Source of the DNA: Cupriavidus necator
Lineage (GTDB): Bacteria > Pseudomonadota > Gammaproteobacteria > Burkholderiales > Burkholderiaceae
NCBI GenBank assembly: GCA_022041995.1
Contig: CP074381.1
Coordinates: 3,286,001-3,350,000 of the forward strand
DNA: 64,000 nucleotides
Direction of reading: 5' to 3'
The notes under the pieces were generated by a model that did no database searches, had not been told where the DNA came from, and was given only the letters and a program-made list of their open reading frames with translations. Positions 47,493-55,599 of the stretch are shown here, in pieces (position 1 is the stretch's first letter; the number at the start of each line of letters is the position of its first letter). A program made the position numbers and the translations under genes.

Positions 47493-48275
47493 CTACTCTC
47501 CACGGAACTGTGGTGGCCGGCGCGCGAGGAAGGCGGCCACCCCTTCCGCGTGGTCCGCACCTTCGGCATAGGCGAAATGCGCCTCCAGCTCGGCCGGCGA
47601 CAGCGGTGCCGGCAGCGGCGCCAGACGTCGGATGGTGGCCTTGTTGATGCGGGCGGCAACGGGCGCGCCGGCGGCAATGCGGCGCACCGTGGCATCGACC
47701 TCCGCGGCCAGCGCGCCGGGCTCGACCACGCGGGTCAGCAGCCCTTTGTCGCGCGCCTCGGCAGCGTCGAAGACCCGGCCTTCCAGCAGGATCTCCAGCG
47801 CGGCGGCGCGGCCCGCCAGCGCCAGCAAGCCCTGCAGCTCGCCGGGCGCCATCGGGAAGCCCAGGCGGTTGATCGGCACGCCGAAGCGGCTGTCCGAGGC
47901 GGCAAGGCGCAGGTCGCAGTGGCAGGCGATTTCCAGCCCGCCGCCCACGCATACGCCTTCGATCATCGCCACGGTGGGGTGCGTGCATTGCGCCACCGCC
48001 GCCAGTGCCGGCGCGATGGTGACCATGTGGTAGCGGCGCACAGCGGCCTCGTCGCCGCGCTCTGCCGGGAACTCGGCAATGTCGGCGCCGGCGGCAAAGT
48101 TGCCGTCGGCACCGCGCACCACCACGCAGCGCAGCGAGGTATCGGCGGACAGGCGTGCAAAGCCCGCCGCCAGCTCGCGCCACATCTGCGCCGAAATGGC
48201 GTTGAGCTTGCCCGCGTGCGACAGCGTCACGGTGGCGGTGGTGCCCTGTGTGGCAAACAATACGGTGCCGCTCAT
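47493..48275 (-). CDS. Enoyl-CoA hydratase/isomerase family protein
   Basis: A 260-residue crotonase-fold protein. The oxyanion-hole segment FAAGADIAEFPAER is near residues 63-76, and the second conserved region IEGVCVGGGLEIACHCDLRLAASDSRFGVPINRLG follows around 100-135 (outline). A glutamate typical of hydratases is not obvious, so isomerase or another crotonase reaction is possible. ATG 48275 is chosen because AAGGGGG lies at good spacing before it; an upstream ATG 18 bases away lacks one. Lying between a TctC-type binding protein and matB, it may act in malonate or short-chain acyl-CoA use, which is inference. Confidence 0.88.
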   Translation of the reverse strand: MSGTVLFATQGTTATVTLSHAGKLNAISAQMWRELAAGFARLSADTSLRCVVVRGADGNFAAGADIAEFPAERGDEAAVRRYHMVTIAPALAAVAQCTHPTVAMIEGVCVGGGLEIACHCDLRLAASDSRFGVPINRLGFPMAPGELQGLLALAGRAAALEILLEGRVFDAAEARDKGLLTRVVEPGALAAEVDATVRRIAAGAPVAARINKATIRRLAPLPAPLSPAELEAHFAYAEGADHAEGVAAFLARRPPQFRGE

Positions 48276-48319
48276 CGCCGCGCCCCCTTGCATCGGATCA
48301 GCGTTGACATGGCGCCCCG

Positions 48320-49333
48320 TCAGTCGATCTTGGCGCCGGACTGCTGCACCACCTGCGCCCAGCGGCGAATCTCGGCGTGCTGGAACTGCGCGAACTGTTC
48401 CTGCGTAAACGCCGGCGTGTCGGAGCCGTTGTTAAGCCAGACCTGCTTGAGCTCCGGCGAGTTCAGCGCCTTCTCGGTCTCTGCATACAGGCGATCGACA
48501 ATCTCCTTGGGCGTGCCCTTGGGCACCCACATCGCATACCAGGTCGACACGTCATAGTTGGGCACGCCCGCCTCGGCCGCGGTCGGCACGTTGGGGAACG
48601 CCGCCGAGCGCTTGCTCGAAGCCACCGCCAGCGCCTTGATGCGGCCCGCGCGGATATGCTGCGCCGACGAGCCCAGGCCATCGAACATCAGGTCGACCTG
48701 GCCCGCGATCAGGTCGGACAGCGCCGGGCCCGCACCCTTGTACGGAATGTGGGTGATGAAGGTCTTGGTCTGGAGCTTGAACAGCTCGCCCGCCAGGTGG
48801 TGCGACGAGCCGTTGCCGGCCGAACCGTAGTTCAGCTTGCCGGGATTGGCCTTGGCGTAGGCAATCAGCTCCTGCAGCGTGTTGGCCTTGACGCGGTTGG
48901 GATTGACCACCACCACTTGCGGCGGCTGCGCGATCACCGTGACCGGGATGAAGTCCTTCTCGATGTCGTAGTCCAGCTTCTTGTAGAACGACGGCGCAAT
49001 CGCGTGGTGCGCGCCGCCGATGAACACCGTGTAGCCGTCCGGCGCGGCCTTGGCCGCAATGCTGGCGCCGACCGTGCCGCCGGCGCCGCCGCGGTTGTCG
49101 ATCACGAACTGCTTGCCGAGCTGCTTGGACAACTGCGCGGTCAGCGGCCGCGCAAAGGCGTCGGTGCCGCCGCCGGCGGGGAACGGCACGATCACGGTGA
49201 CGGGCTTGGACGGCCAGGTGTCGGCATGCGCGGCGGGTGAGGCGAGCATTGCGACGGCGCCGAGGCCGGCCAGGCCCAGGGCCATGCCCGTTGCCCGCGC
49301 GCACGCGGCCAGGCTGAACTGACGACGATTCAT
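48320..49333 (-). CDS. Tripartite tricarboxylate transporter substrate-binding protein (TctC/Bug family)
   Basis: A 337-residue periplasmic receptor. The N-terminus MNRRQFSLAA has the twin-arginine-like RRxF motif often seen in Bug proteins, then a hydrophobic core and AHA cleavage near residue 37. The mature protein opens with WPSKPVTVIVPFPAGGGTDAFARPL, the family hallmark, and has the GSSHHLAGELFK segment. No TctA or TctB membrane genes are adjacent, so it is an orphan receptor; such orphans are abundant in Cupriavidus and Bordetella. Placement suggests malonate or a related dicarboxylate as ligand. The ribosome-binding site is GAGGAGA. Confidence 0.92.
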   Translation of the reverse strand: MNRRQFSLAACARATGMALGLAGLGAVAMLASPAAHADTWPSKPVTVIVPFPAGGGTDAFARPLTAQLSKQLGKQFVIDNRGGAGGTVGASIAAKAAPDGYTVFIGGAHHAIAPSFYKKLDYDIEKDFIPVTVIAQPPQVVVVNPNRVKANTLQELIAYAKANPGKLNYGSAGNGSSHHLAGELFKLQTKTFITHIPYKGAGPALSDLIAGQVDLMFDGLGSSAQHIRAGRIKALAVASSKRSAAFPNVPTAAEAGVPNYDVSTWYAMWVPKGTPKEIVDRLYAETEKALNSPELKQVWLNNGSDTPAFTQEQFAQFQHAEIRRWAQVVQQSGAKID

Positions 49334-49481
49334 TGGTTGTCTCCTCTCTCTTCTGCGGAAAGTCAATCTGATGGCCGCGCGACACCGCCGCGGCGTGAAA
49401 TTACTGCTCAGGTCCCGATAAGAAAACGCGGCGCGCCAGGCACCGCGGGTGCGGGGGGCGACCCCCGTGACCAGACCAGGG

Positions 49482-50957
49482 TCACAGCAGCTTCCCGACG
49501 CTACGGCTGATGCGCGGGTTGCCGGCGCCCAGGCGTGCCAGATTGTCATCCAGCGCCTCGGGCACGTAAAGATAGTTGACCATCATCCCGCAGCTCTGGC
49601 TGCGGCCTTTGCGCGACAGGTCAGCACCCCAGTTCAGCCGCTCCACGCAAGCCCCGTTGCCCAGGTGGAAGCGCGCGACCGGGTCGGCGGGCATCGACTG
49701 GTTGCGTTCGCGCACCAGGAAATGCGCGGCCAGGGTCATGGCGGTATCGCGGATCACGGTATCGGCGGCGTCCGGCACCAGCATCTCCAGCCACCCGGCG
49801 CCGTCCGCGGGCGCCTTGCCGTGGCGCTCGCTCCAGCGCGCCAGGCGCTTGTCGCCCAGCAGCCGCGCGATGGCATCGCCATCCTGCTTGCGCAGCCAGT
49901 CGGCAAACCCGGGGATCGGCGAGAGCGTGGCGAACTGATTCACTTTTGGGAATTCACGCTGGACTTCCTCGATCACGCGCTTGAGCAGGAAGTTGCCGAA
50001 GCTCACGCCGCGCAGGCCCGCTTGCGTATTGCTGATCGAATAGAAGATGGCCCACTTGACGCGGCGCAGGTCTTCCAGCGGCGCGGCTTCATCCAGCAAT
50101 GTATGGACATTGGCCGCCATCTCCGGCGCGAATGCCACCTCGACAAAGATCAGCGGCTCGCGCGGGATGCGCGGGTGGAAGAACGCATAGCAGCGGCGGT
50201 CGGAATCGAGGCGGTTGCGCAGGTCGGTCCACGAGGCGATCTCATGCACGGCCTCATAGCGGATCAGCTTTTCCAGCAGCGATGCCGGCGAATCCCAGGT
50301 GATCGGCTGCAGCTCCAGCAGGCCCACGTCGAACCAGTTGGAGAACAGCGCCTCGAGGTCGTCGTCAAGCGGGCGCAGGCCCGGCATGCGGCGCTGCCAG
50401 CGCAGCATGTCGGCGCGCAGCTGGATCAGGAAGTGCAGGCCGCAGGCGCTGTTGCCGCGCTGGCCATGCAGCGCGGCCAGCCGCTTGAAGAAGCGGATGC
50501 GCGCATTGGACAGGGCCTGGGCCAGGCCCGAAGGCCCGGCCGGCGCGCGCGCGGCGCGCGCGCCCTTGTCGTCGTCGGCCCCGGCGTCTTCGCTGCCCTT
50601 GCTGCCGCTGCTGCTGGCGACCTCGGCCAGCACCGCCAGCATACCGCGCCGGGTGGCGTCGCCGGCGGCTTCATACTCGGCCTGCCACGCCTGCGCGGCG
50701 GCATTGGCGGCGCCATCGGTCAGGCGCGCATCGAAGCAAAGCCGCAGCTGCTCGCGCTGGCGGCGCACCGCGCGCGGCGGCAGCGGCGCCTCACCGTCAG
50801 CCGGCGTGGCAGCGGCGGCCTTGGGGCTGGCCTTGGCGTCGCCCTCGCCCTTGCGTCCCCACCAGCGGCCCAGCCGCGACAGGAACCTGGAACCTGCCGG
50901 CTCGCTTTCGCCCAGCGGCGCACTGATCTTCTGGTCACCCGTGTCGAAGGAATTCAT
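49482..50957 (-). CDS. Malonyl-CoA decarboxylase
   Basis: A 491-residue enzyme that converts malonyl-CoA to acetyl-CoA. The C-terminal catalytic GNAT-like domain is recognisable by VEVAFAPEMAANVHTLL, FYSISNTQAGLRGVSFGNFLLKRV (with the catalytic Ser/His region) and FATLSPIPGF near residues 320-345. The helical N-terminal domain carries an extra Ser/Gly/Asp/Ala-rich insert near 105-140, encoded partly by an alternating CG tract at 50542-50563. ATG 50957 has AAGGCAGG upstream. Together with the ligase it makes a malonate-to-acetyl-CoA route (matA/mcd-type). Confidence 0.92.
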   Translation of the reverse strand: MNSFDTGDQKISAPLGESEPAGSRFLSRLGRWWGRKGEGDAKASPKAAAATPADGEAPLPPRAVRRQREQLRLCFDARLTDGAANAAAQAWQAEYEAAGDATRRGMLAVLAEVASSSGSKGSEDAGADDDKGARAARAPAGPSGLAQALSNARIRFFKRLAALHGQRGNSACGLHFLIQLRADMLRWQRRMPGLRPLDDDLEALFSNWFDVGLLELQPITWDSPASLLEKLIRYEAVHEIASWTDLRNRLDSDRRCYAFFHPRIPREPLIFVEVAFAPEMAANVHTLLDEAAPLEDLRRVKWAIFYSISNTQAGLRGVSFGNFLLKRVIEEVQREFPKVNQFATLSPIPGFADWLRKQDGDAIARLLGDKRLARWSERHGKAPADGAGWLEMLVPDAADTVIRDTAMTLAAHFLVRERNQSMPADPVARFHLGNGACVERLNWGADLSRKGRSQSCGMMVNYLYVPEALDDNLARLGAGNPRISRSVGKLL

Positions 50958-51025
50958 GCGGTACCTGCCTTGATGCATCGATCGGAACGTGGGAAAAACA
51001 TCGGACTGGGGTTGCGGCGCCTCGG

Positions 51026-51745
51026 CTACTCTTCGCCGCCGGCCACGCGCAGCACCGGCGGCGCACGCACGGCCTGGGTCTCGGCCGCGCCGGCGGTGGC
51101 ACCGGCATCCAGCGTCTTGAGCGCCGCGCGCTGGCGCAGCAGATGGGTCTTCATCATCGCCTCGGCGCCTTCGGGGTCGCGGGCCTTGAGCGCGGCGAAC
51201 ACCGACAGGTGCTCGGCGCAGGACTCCTGGATCCGGCCCGGCAGCTTCAGGCTCTTGTGGCGCGACAGCCGCAGCACTTTGCGCAGGTCGCTGATCAGGC
51301 CCGACAGCCAGCGGTTGCCGGCCAGCCGCTGGATCGATTCGTGGATCTGGAAGTTGGTTTCGTAGTAGGCGTCGATGTCGCCCGCCTGCGCGTAGCGCGC
51401 CAGGTCGGCATGCAGGCCGTCCAGCGCGTCCAGGTCAGCGCGCGTGGCGTTGCGCGCCGCCTCGTAGGCGCAGCGCCCTTCCAGCAGCGCCATCAGCGGG
51501 AAGATCTCGTCCAGGTCCTGCTCGGACAGTTCGTTGACGAAGCAGCCGCGGCGCGGCTCCAGCCGCACCAGGCCTTCAGCGGCCAGCACCTTGAGCGCCT
51601 CGCGCAGCGGCGTGCGCGAGATGCCCAGCGTTTCGGCCATTGCGCTCTCGTCGATCCATGCGCCGGGCACCAGCGTATGCGCATCGATCATGGCGCGCAG
51701 CCGGTCTGCCACTTCCAGGTACAACGCCTGCTGGATGATGCGCAT
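51026..51745 (-). CDS. GntR-family (FCD) regulator of the malonate locus
   Basis: A 239-residue repressor-type regulator. Residues about 1-70 are the GntR winged helix, with ESAMAETLGISRTPLREALKVLAAEGLV as recognition region; residues about 85-215 are an FCD all-helical effector domain with Asp/His metal ligands. ATG 51745 gives the standard start MRIIQQALYLEVADRLRAMI. It is the first gene of the malonate set, like MatR in other malonate operons. A perfect 8-bp inverted repeat at 51824-51842 upstream of the gene is a likely operator. Confidence 0.9.
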   Translation of the reverse strand: MRIIQQALYLEVADRLRAMIDAHTLVPGAWIDESAMAETLGISRTPLREALKVLAAEGLVRLEPRRGCFVNELSEQDLDEIFPLMALLEGRCAYEAARNATRADLDALDGLHADLARYAQAGDIDAYYETNFQIHESIQRLAGNRWLSGLISDLRKVLRLSRHKSLKLPGRIQESCAEHLSVFAALKARDPEGAEAMMKTHLLRQRAALKTLDAGATAGAAETQAVRAPPVLRVAGGEE

Positions 51746-51823
51746 GCTTCCCCGGGTCGGATGGCGTGGCCGATGCGTCCCGGTCACAATCTGGCATCGG
51801 TCAGCGCAGATGCGCCCTGCTAG

Positions 51824-51842
51824 CCATAATTCATAATTATGG
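51824..51842. promoter_or_regulatory. Candidate GntR operator
   Basis: CCATAATT (51824-51831) and AATTATGG (51835-51842) form a perfect inverted repeat with a 3-base centre. It stands out as AT-rich in a GC-rich region, 79 bases upstream of the GntR regulator start. The dimeric regulator would bind it; this is inference. Confidence 0.55.
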
Positions 51843-51966
51843 ATTAGGGCGCGAACGATACAAGGAATTTCGATGTTGCACTGCAAACAAGCCGGAGCGG
51901 GCGTCTGGAGATTGACCGGTGAGGTGCGGTCTGTGGTGTGCGGCGTGGGGTGTGGTATGAGGTGCG

Positions 51967-52003
51967 GCGGGCGTTTCCATGCCTCCCGCAAGGAAACGCC
52001 CGC
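51967..52003. other. Strong hairpin 1 in the gap
   Basis: GCGGGCGTTTCC (51967-51978) and GGAAACGCCCGC (51992-52003) pair perfectly over 12 bases with a 13-base loop. There is no long T run, so it is not a standard terminator for either strand. Confidence 0.7.
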
Positions 52004-52036
52004 GCCTGAAAATACTGCAGCACTGCTTTTCATCGT

Positions 52037-52064
52037 CGGCGGGTACTTTCAAAAGTATCCGCCG
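52037..52064. other. Strong hairpin 2 in the gap
   Basis: CGGCGGGTACTTT and AAAGTATCCGCCG pair over 13 bases with one G-T pair and a very small loop. It lies 33 bases after hairpin 1. A short T-rich segment (CTGCTTTTCAT) lies just before it. Confidence 0.65.
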
Positions 52065-52233
52065 CGTGGGTCCATGGATTGCCGGCGCTGGCCCTGCGCC
52101 CCCTTTGAAACGCGCTTGACGCGCGGATTTTCCCGTCGCCCTGGCTGTACGTGAAGTGCCGGCAAGTGCGGCCTGTCAGCCGTCACTCCCTCCCTGGCAC
52201 TTCCGTTGGCGGCTGTGGCTTGCCGCTCATCTT

Positions 52234-52356
52234 TGTAACAATCAAGATAGCGATTTACGTGCCAGGTTGACTAAGTCCCTGATTTCATTGGCAACACGCA
52301 TTCGAAAGTTGTTACAGAATACGTATAGTGTAACAGGATGTTTCTAGATTGTTACG
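52234..52356 (+). promoter_or_regulatory. TGTTAC motif cluster around a promoter-like element
   Basis: TGTAACA (52234-52240), TGTTACA (52310-52316), TGTAACA (52329-52335) and TGTTACG (52350-52356) are four related motifs in alternating orientation. The last three are spaced by about 20 bases. TATAGT at 52324-52329 has TTCGAA 17 bases upstream, a weak -35. This suggests a regulated promoter for the DUF898 gene at 52552. Confidence 0.45.
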
Positions 52357-52551
52357 AGGGTTTTCCCACATTTTTTATGCACTCGCCCGCCTGGCGCCAA
52401 TGGCATATGCAGATTGTGCCGTGGCCGCTATTTATCGGTGCGAGAATGTGAGCGCATCGCCGCAAATGCCCGATCTAAAGTGGTTGCATTCCTGAAACTG
52501 CGGTCGAGGCCGCAATCCTGACCGTCGCTTTCCACACACTGGAGCTCCGCC

Positions 52552-53646
52552 ATGCAAGCTGGCAGCGATTTCACCCTGGCCGGCGTCCCGGCAGACCAGA
52601 CGCCGGCGCCCGCCGAGCCGCGCTACGCCGTGCCGCGGCCGCTGGGCCTGTCTTTTACCGGATCGGGTTCGGAGTACTTCCGTATCTGGATCGTCAATGC
52701 ACTGCTGACCATCGTCACCTTCGGCATTTATTCGGCCTGGGCCAAGGTGCGCACGCTGCAGTATTTCTATCGCAACACGCGGCTCGACGGCGCGGGTTTT
52801 GACTACCACGGCAAACCGTCCGCGATCCTGAAGGGCCGCGCCATCGTGTTCGCGCTGGTGTTCGCCTTCCAGTTCGCCTCGACGTTCTCGCCGTTCCTTG
52901 CGCTGGCGATGCTGGTGGCGCTGCTGGCGGTGTTCCCCCTGTTGCTGGTGCGCTCGTTGCGTTTCCGCATGGCCAACTCCAGCTACCGCGGCCTGCGCTT
53001 CGCCTTCACCGGCGACGATGCCGATGCCTACAAGGTGTTCGTGCTGTGGCCGCTGGCCGCAGTGGCCACGCTGGGCCTGCTGGGGCCGCTGGCGCACCAG
53101 CGCTTCAAGCGCTACCAGCACAACCACACCCGCTTCGGCACCGCACCGTTTGCCTTCCACGCCGGCGCGGGCGCCTTCTACGGCGTCTACCTGCGTGCCT
53201 TCGGCATGATGGTCGCGCTGGTGGCGGCCGCGGCGCTGGCCGGCTTCGTGCTGGGCGCGACCGCGTCGGGCAAGGCGGGCATGGCGCTGTCGTTCGGCAT
53301 CGGCGTGGGCGGTTTCTACCTGGCGCTGCTGGCCGTCAGCCCTTATGTGATGGCGCGCTTGCAGAATGTCGTGTGGAGCCACACCACGCTGGCGCCGCAT
53401 GCGTTCCGCAGCGAGGTGGGCGCCGGCCGCATGGTCTTTATCTTCGTCACCAACCTGATCGCCATCGCGCTGACGCTGGGCCTGTACCTGCCGTTCGCGC
53501 GGGTGCGTTCGGCGCGCTACCGGCTCGAATGCGTAACCATGCTGGCGGCGGGCCCGCTCGACACCTTCGTGGCCGGCGAGGCGCAGCAAGTGGGTGCGCT
53601 GGGCGATGCGGCGGTAGACTGGTACGACATCGACATCGCGCTCTGA
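52552..53646 (+). CDS. DUF898 (YjgN-like) multi-pass membrane protein
   Basis: A 364-residue inner-membrane protein. The conserved start is LGLSFTGSGSEYFRIWIVNALLTIVTFGIYSAWAKVRT near residues 30-67 (outline), with YFYRNTRLDGAGFDYHG next. A second, related unit lies in the C-terminal half (FIFVTNLIAIALTLGLYLPFARVR), and about six to eight helices are expected. ATG 52552 follows GGAGC. The function of DUF898 is unknown. The M48 peptidase gene 30 bases downstream is a frequent partner of this family. Confidence 0.9.
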   Translation: MQAGSDFTLAGVPADQTPAPAEPRYAVPRPLGLSFTGSGSEYFRIWIVNALLTIVTFGIYSAWAKVRTLQYFYRNTRLDGAGFDYHGKPSAILKGRAIVFALVFAFQFASTFSPFLALAMLVALLAVFPLLLVRSLRFRMANSSYRGLRFAFTGDDADAYKVFVLWPLAAVATLGLLGPLAHQRFKRYQHNHTRFGTAPFAFHAGAGAFYGVYLRAFGMMVALVAAAALAGFVLGATASGKAGMALSFGIGVGGFYLALLAVSPYVMARLQNVVWSHTTLAPHAFRSEVGAGRMVFIFVTNLIAIALTLGLYLPFARVRSARYRLECVTMLAAGPLDTFVAGEAQQVGALGDAAVDWYDIDIAL

Positions 53647-53675
53647 GCACGCCGTGCGCTGATTCAGCCCGCACC

Positions 53676-54694
53676 ATGATCCCAGTCACCTTCTTCGATG
53701 GCCGCTCGTCGCGCGCGCATCCGGCCACGCTCGCGGTTGAGGCGCAGCAGGCCGTGCTGCGCGACGACTCCGGCGCCGAGCTGCGGCGCGCGCCGCTGGC
53801 GGACGTGCGCGTGTCCGAGCGCGTGCGCCGCGCGCCGCGGCTGGTCACCTTTGCCGACGGCGCCTTCTGCGAGATCACCGACCACGCCGCCTTCGACCAC
53901 ATGCTGGCCGCGACCGGCCATCGCGACAGCCTGGTGGCGCGCGCGCAGAACAGCTGGCGCCTGGCCGGCCTTGCCGTGGCTGCACTGCTGGCGGTGCTGG
54001 TGCTGGGCTATTACGTGCTGCTGCCGTGGGGTGCCGGCATGATGGCGCGCGCGGTGCCGCCCGAGGTGGAGGCCCATCTCGGCAAGCTGACGCTGGCGAG
54101 CCTGGACAACGGCATGGTCAAGCCGACGCAGCTGCCGCCCGCGGAGCAGCAACGCATCCGCTCGGCCTTCGCCGCGCTGAGGCGGCCGCGCGATGCCGGC
54201 CACGATTACCAGATCCTGTTCCGCCAGGGCGGCGAGATCGGCGCCAATGCGCTGGCGCTGCCGGGCGGCACCATCGTGGTCACCGACGAACTGGTCAGCC
54301 TGGCCGGCACCGGCCCCGGCATGATGGGCGTGCTGGCCCATGAAGCCGGCCATGTCGCCAACCGGCACGGCTTGCAGCAGGTGATCCAGGGGTCGGCGCT
54401 GGCGGCACTGGCGGCCTACCTGTTCGGGACATCTCGACGGTGCTGGCCGGGGTGCCGGCCGCCATGCTGACGCTGCGCTATTCACGCGACCATGAGCGCG
54501 AGGCCGACGCCTTTGCGATCGAGGTCATGCAGCGCAACGGCCTGCCGCCCGCGGCGCTGGCCGATGTGCTGGTCAAGCTGGACAACCGGCGCGGTGCGGC
54601 GTCGGACGCCGAGCCGGAACGCGGCCAGGACTTCATGTCGACCCACCCGCAAACGCAGGCGCGCATCGACGCCTTGCGCCGCGCCGGCAAATAG
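53676..54694 (+). CDS. M48-family metallopeptidase, apparent frameshift
   Basis: From ATG 53676, one membrane helix near residues 95-117 (LAGLAVAALLAVLVLGYYVLLP) precedes an M48 peptidase domain. The zinc motif HEAGH is at residues 222-226 within LAHEAGHVANRHG. The frame breaks at the GGG of 54426-54428. Adding one G continues as DISTVLAGVPAAMLTLRYSRDHEREADAFA, which contains the third zinc ligand (ExxxD), and gives 339 residues to 54694. Membrane-bound periplasm-facing peptidase activity is expected. The loss in a G run suggests a sequencing error. Confidence 0.87.
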
Positions 54695-54705
54695 CGCGGC
54701 GGAAC

Positions 54706-55524
54706 TCAGGCCGCCGGCTGCGATGCGCCGGCGCCGGGCTGGCGCCGGTAGGCCCAGACCACCATGGCGATGCCGGCCAGGATCATCGGCAGGCTCAGCC
54801 ACTGGCCCATCGACAGCTTCAGCGCCAGCAGGCCCAGGAAGTTGTCGGGCTCGCGCGCGAATTCCGCGGCAAAGCGGAAGGCACCATAGCCGATCAGGAA
54901 TACCCCCGACACCGCGCCCATTGGCCGCGGCTTGCGCGCGAACAGCCACAGGATGATGAACAGCGCCACGCCTTCGCCGGCAAACTGGTACAGCTGCGAC
55001 GGATGGCGCGGGATGTTGTCGCCCGCCTGCGGGAAGATCATGCCCCATGGCAGGTCGGTGGCGCGGCCCCACAGCTCGCCGTTGATGAAATTGCCGATGC
55101 GCCCGGCGGCCAGGCCACAGGGGATCATCGGCGCGATGAAATCGGTCACCTCCATCCAGTGGCGCCGGCGCAGTTTGCCGAACAGCCACATTGCCACGAT
55201 CACGCCCAGGAAGCCGCCATGGAAGGCCATGCCGCCTTCCCACACCTTGAGGATCTCGAGCGGATGGGCCAGGTAGTACGACGGCTTGTAGAACAGCACA
55301 TAGCCCAGCCGCCCGCCCAGGATCACGCCCAGCACGCCGAAGAACAGCATGTCGTCCAGGTCGCGCGTGGTCCAGCCCTTGGCCGCGATATGCGGCTGGC
55401 GGATACGCAGGCGCCCGAAGCCCAGGAACATGATGAAGCCGGCCAGGTACATCAGCCCGTACCAGCGGATGGCAAGCGGGCCCAGGTGGATGGCAACCGG
55501 GTCGAACTGGGGATGAATCAGCAT
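54706..55524 (-). CDS. lgt: Phosphatidylglycerol--prolipoprotein diacylglyceryl transferase
   Basis: A 272-residue inner-membrane enzyme that attaches diacylglycerol to the lipobox cysteine of prolipoproteins. The start [27 protein letters not shown] is typical, MAFHGGFLG carries the His-Gly-Gly motif near residues 95-103, and the Lgt signature [14 protein letters not shown] is near 137-150. Seven helices are expected. It ends 12 bases from the convergent M48 gene. Several lipoproteins in this window would be its substrates. Confidence 0.97.
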   Translation of the reverse strand: MLIHPQFDPVAIHLGPLAIRWYGLMYLAGFIMFLGFGRLRIRQPHIAAKGWTTRDLDDMLFFGVLGVILGGRLGYVLFYKPSYYLAHPLEILKVWEGGMAFHGGFLGVIVAMWLFGKLRRRHWMEVTDFIAPMIPCGLAAGRIGNFINGELWGRATDLPWGMIFPQAGDNIPRHPSQLYQFAGEGVALFIILWLFARKPRPMGAVSGVFLIGYGAFRFAAEFAREPDNFLGLLALKLSMGQWLSLPMILAGIAMVVWAYRRQPGAGASQPAA

Positions 55525-55599
55525 GTTGGCGTGAATGGAGGTTGTAAAGGCGGTCGTGGCCTGCGTATTGTCAGTGGTCTCGGCGACATTGGTGAGGTG

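Larger units (their letters stand above)
51746..52551. other. 806-base gap without a credible gene
   Basis: This stretch lies between the divergent GntR and DUF898 genes. It holds an AT-rich palindrome (51824-51842), a G/T-rich run (about 51920-51968), two strong hairpins (51967-52003 and 52037-52064) and an AT-rich promoter-like segment with four TGTTAC motifs (52234-52356). Short frames here have no ribosome-binding site or recognisable protein. Confidence 0.6.

Noticed and set aside
51873..52154. A possible 93-codon gene in the gap before the DUF898 gene
   Set aside because: It spans both hairpins, is Cys/Gly/Arg-rich, and has no ribosome-binding site or family resemblance.
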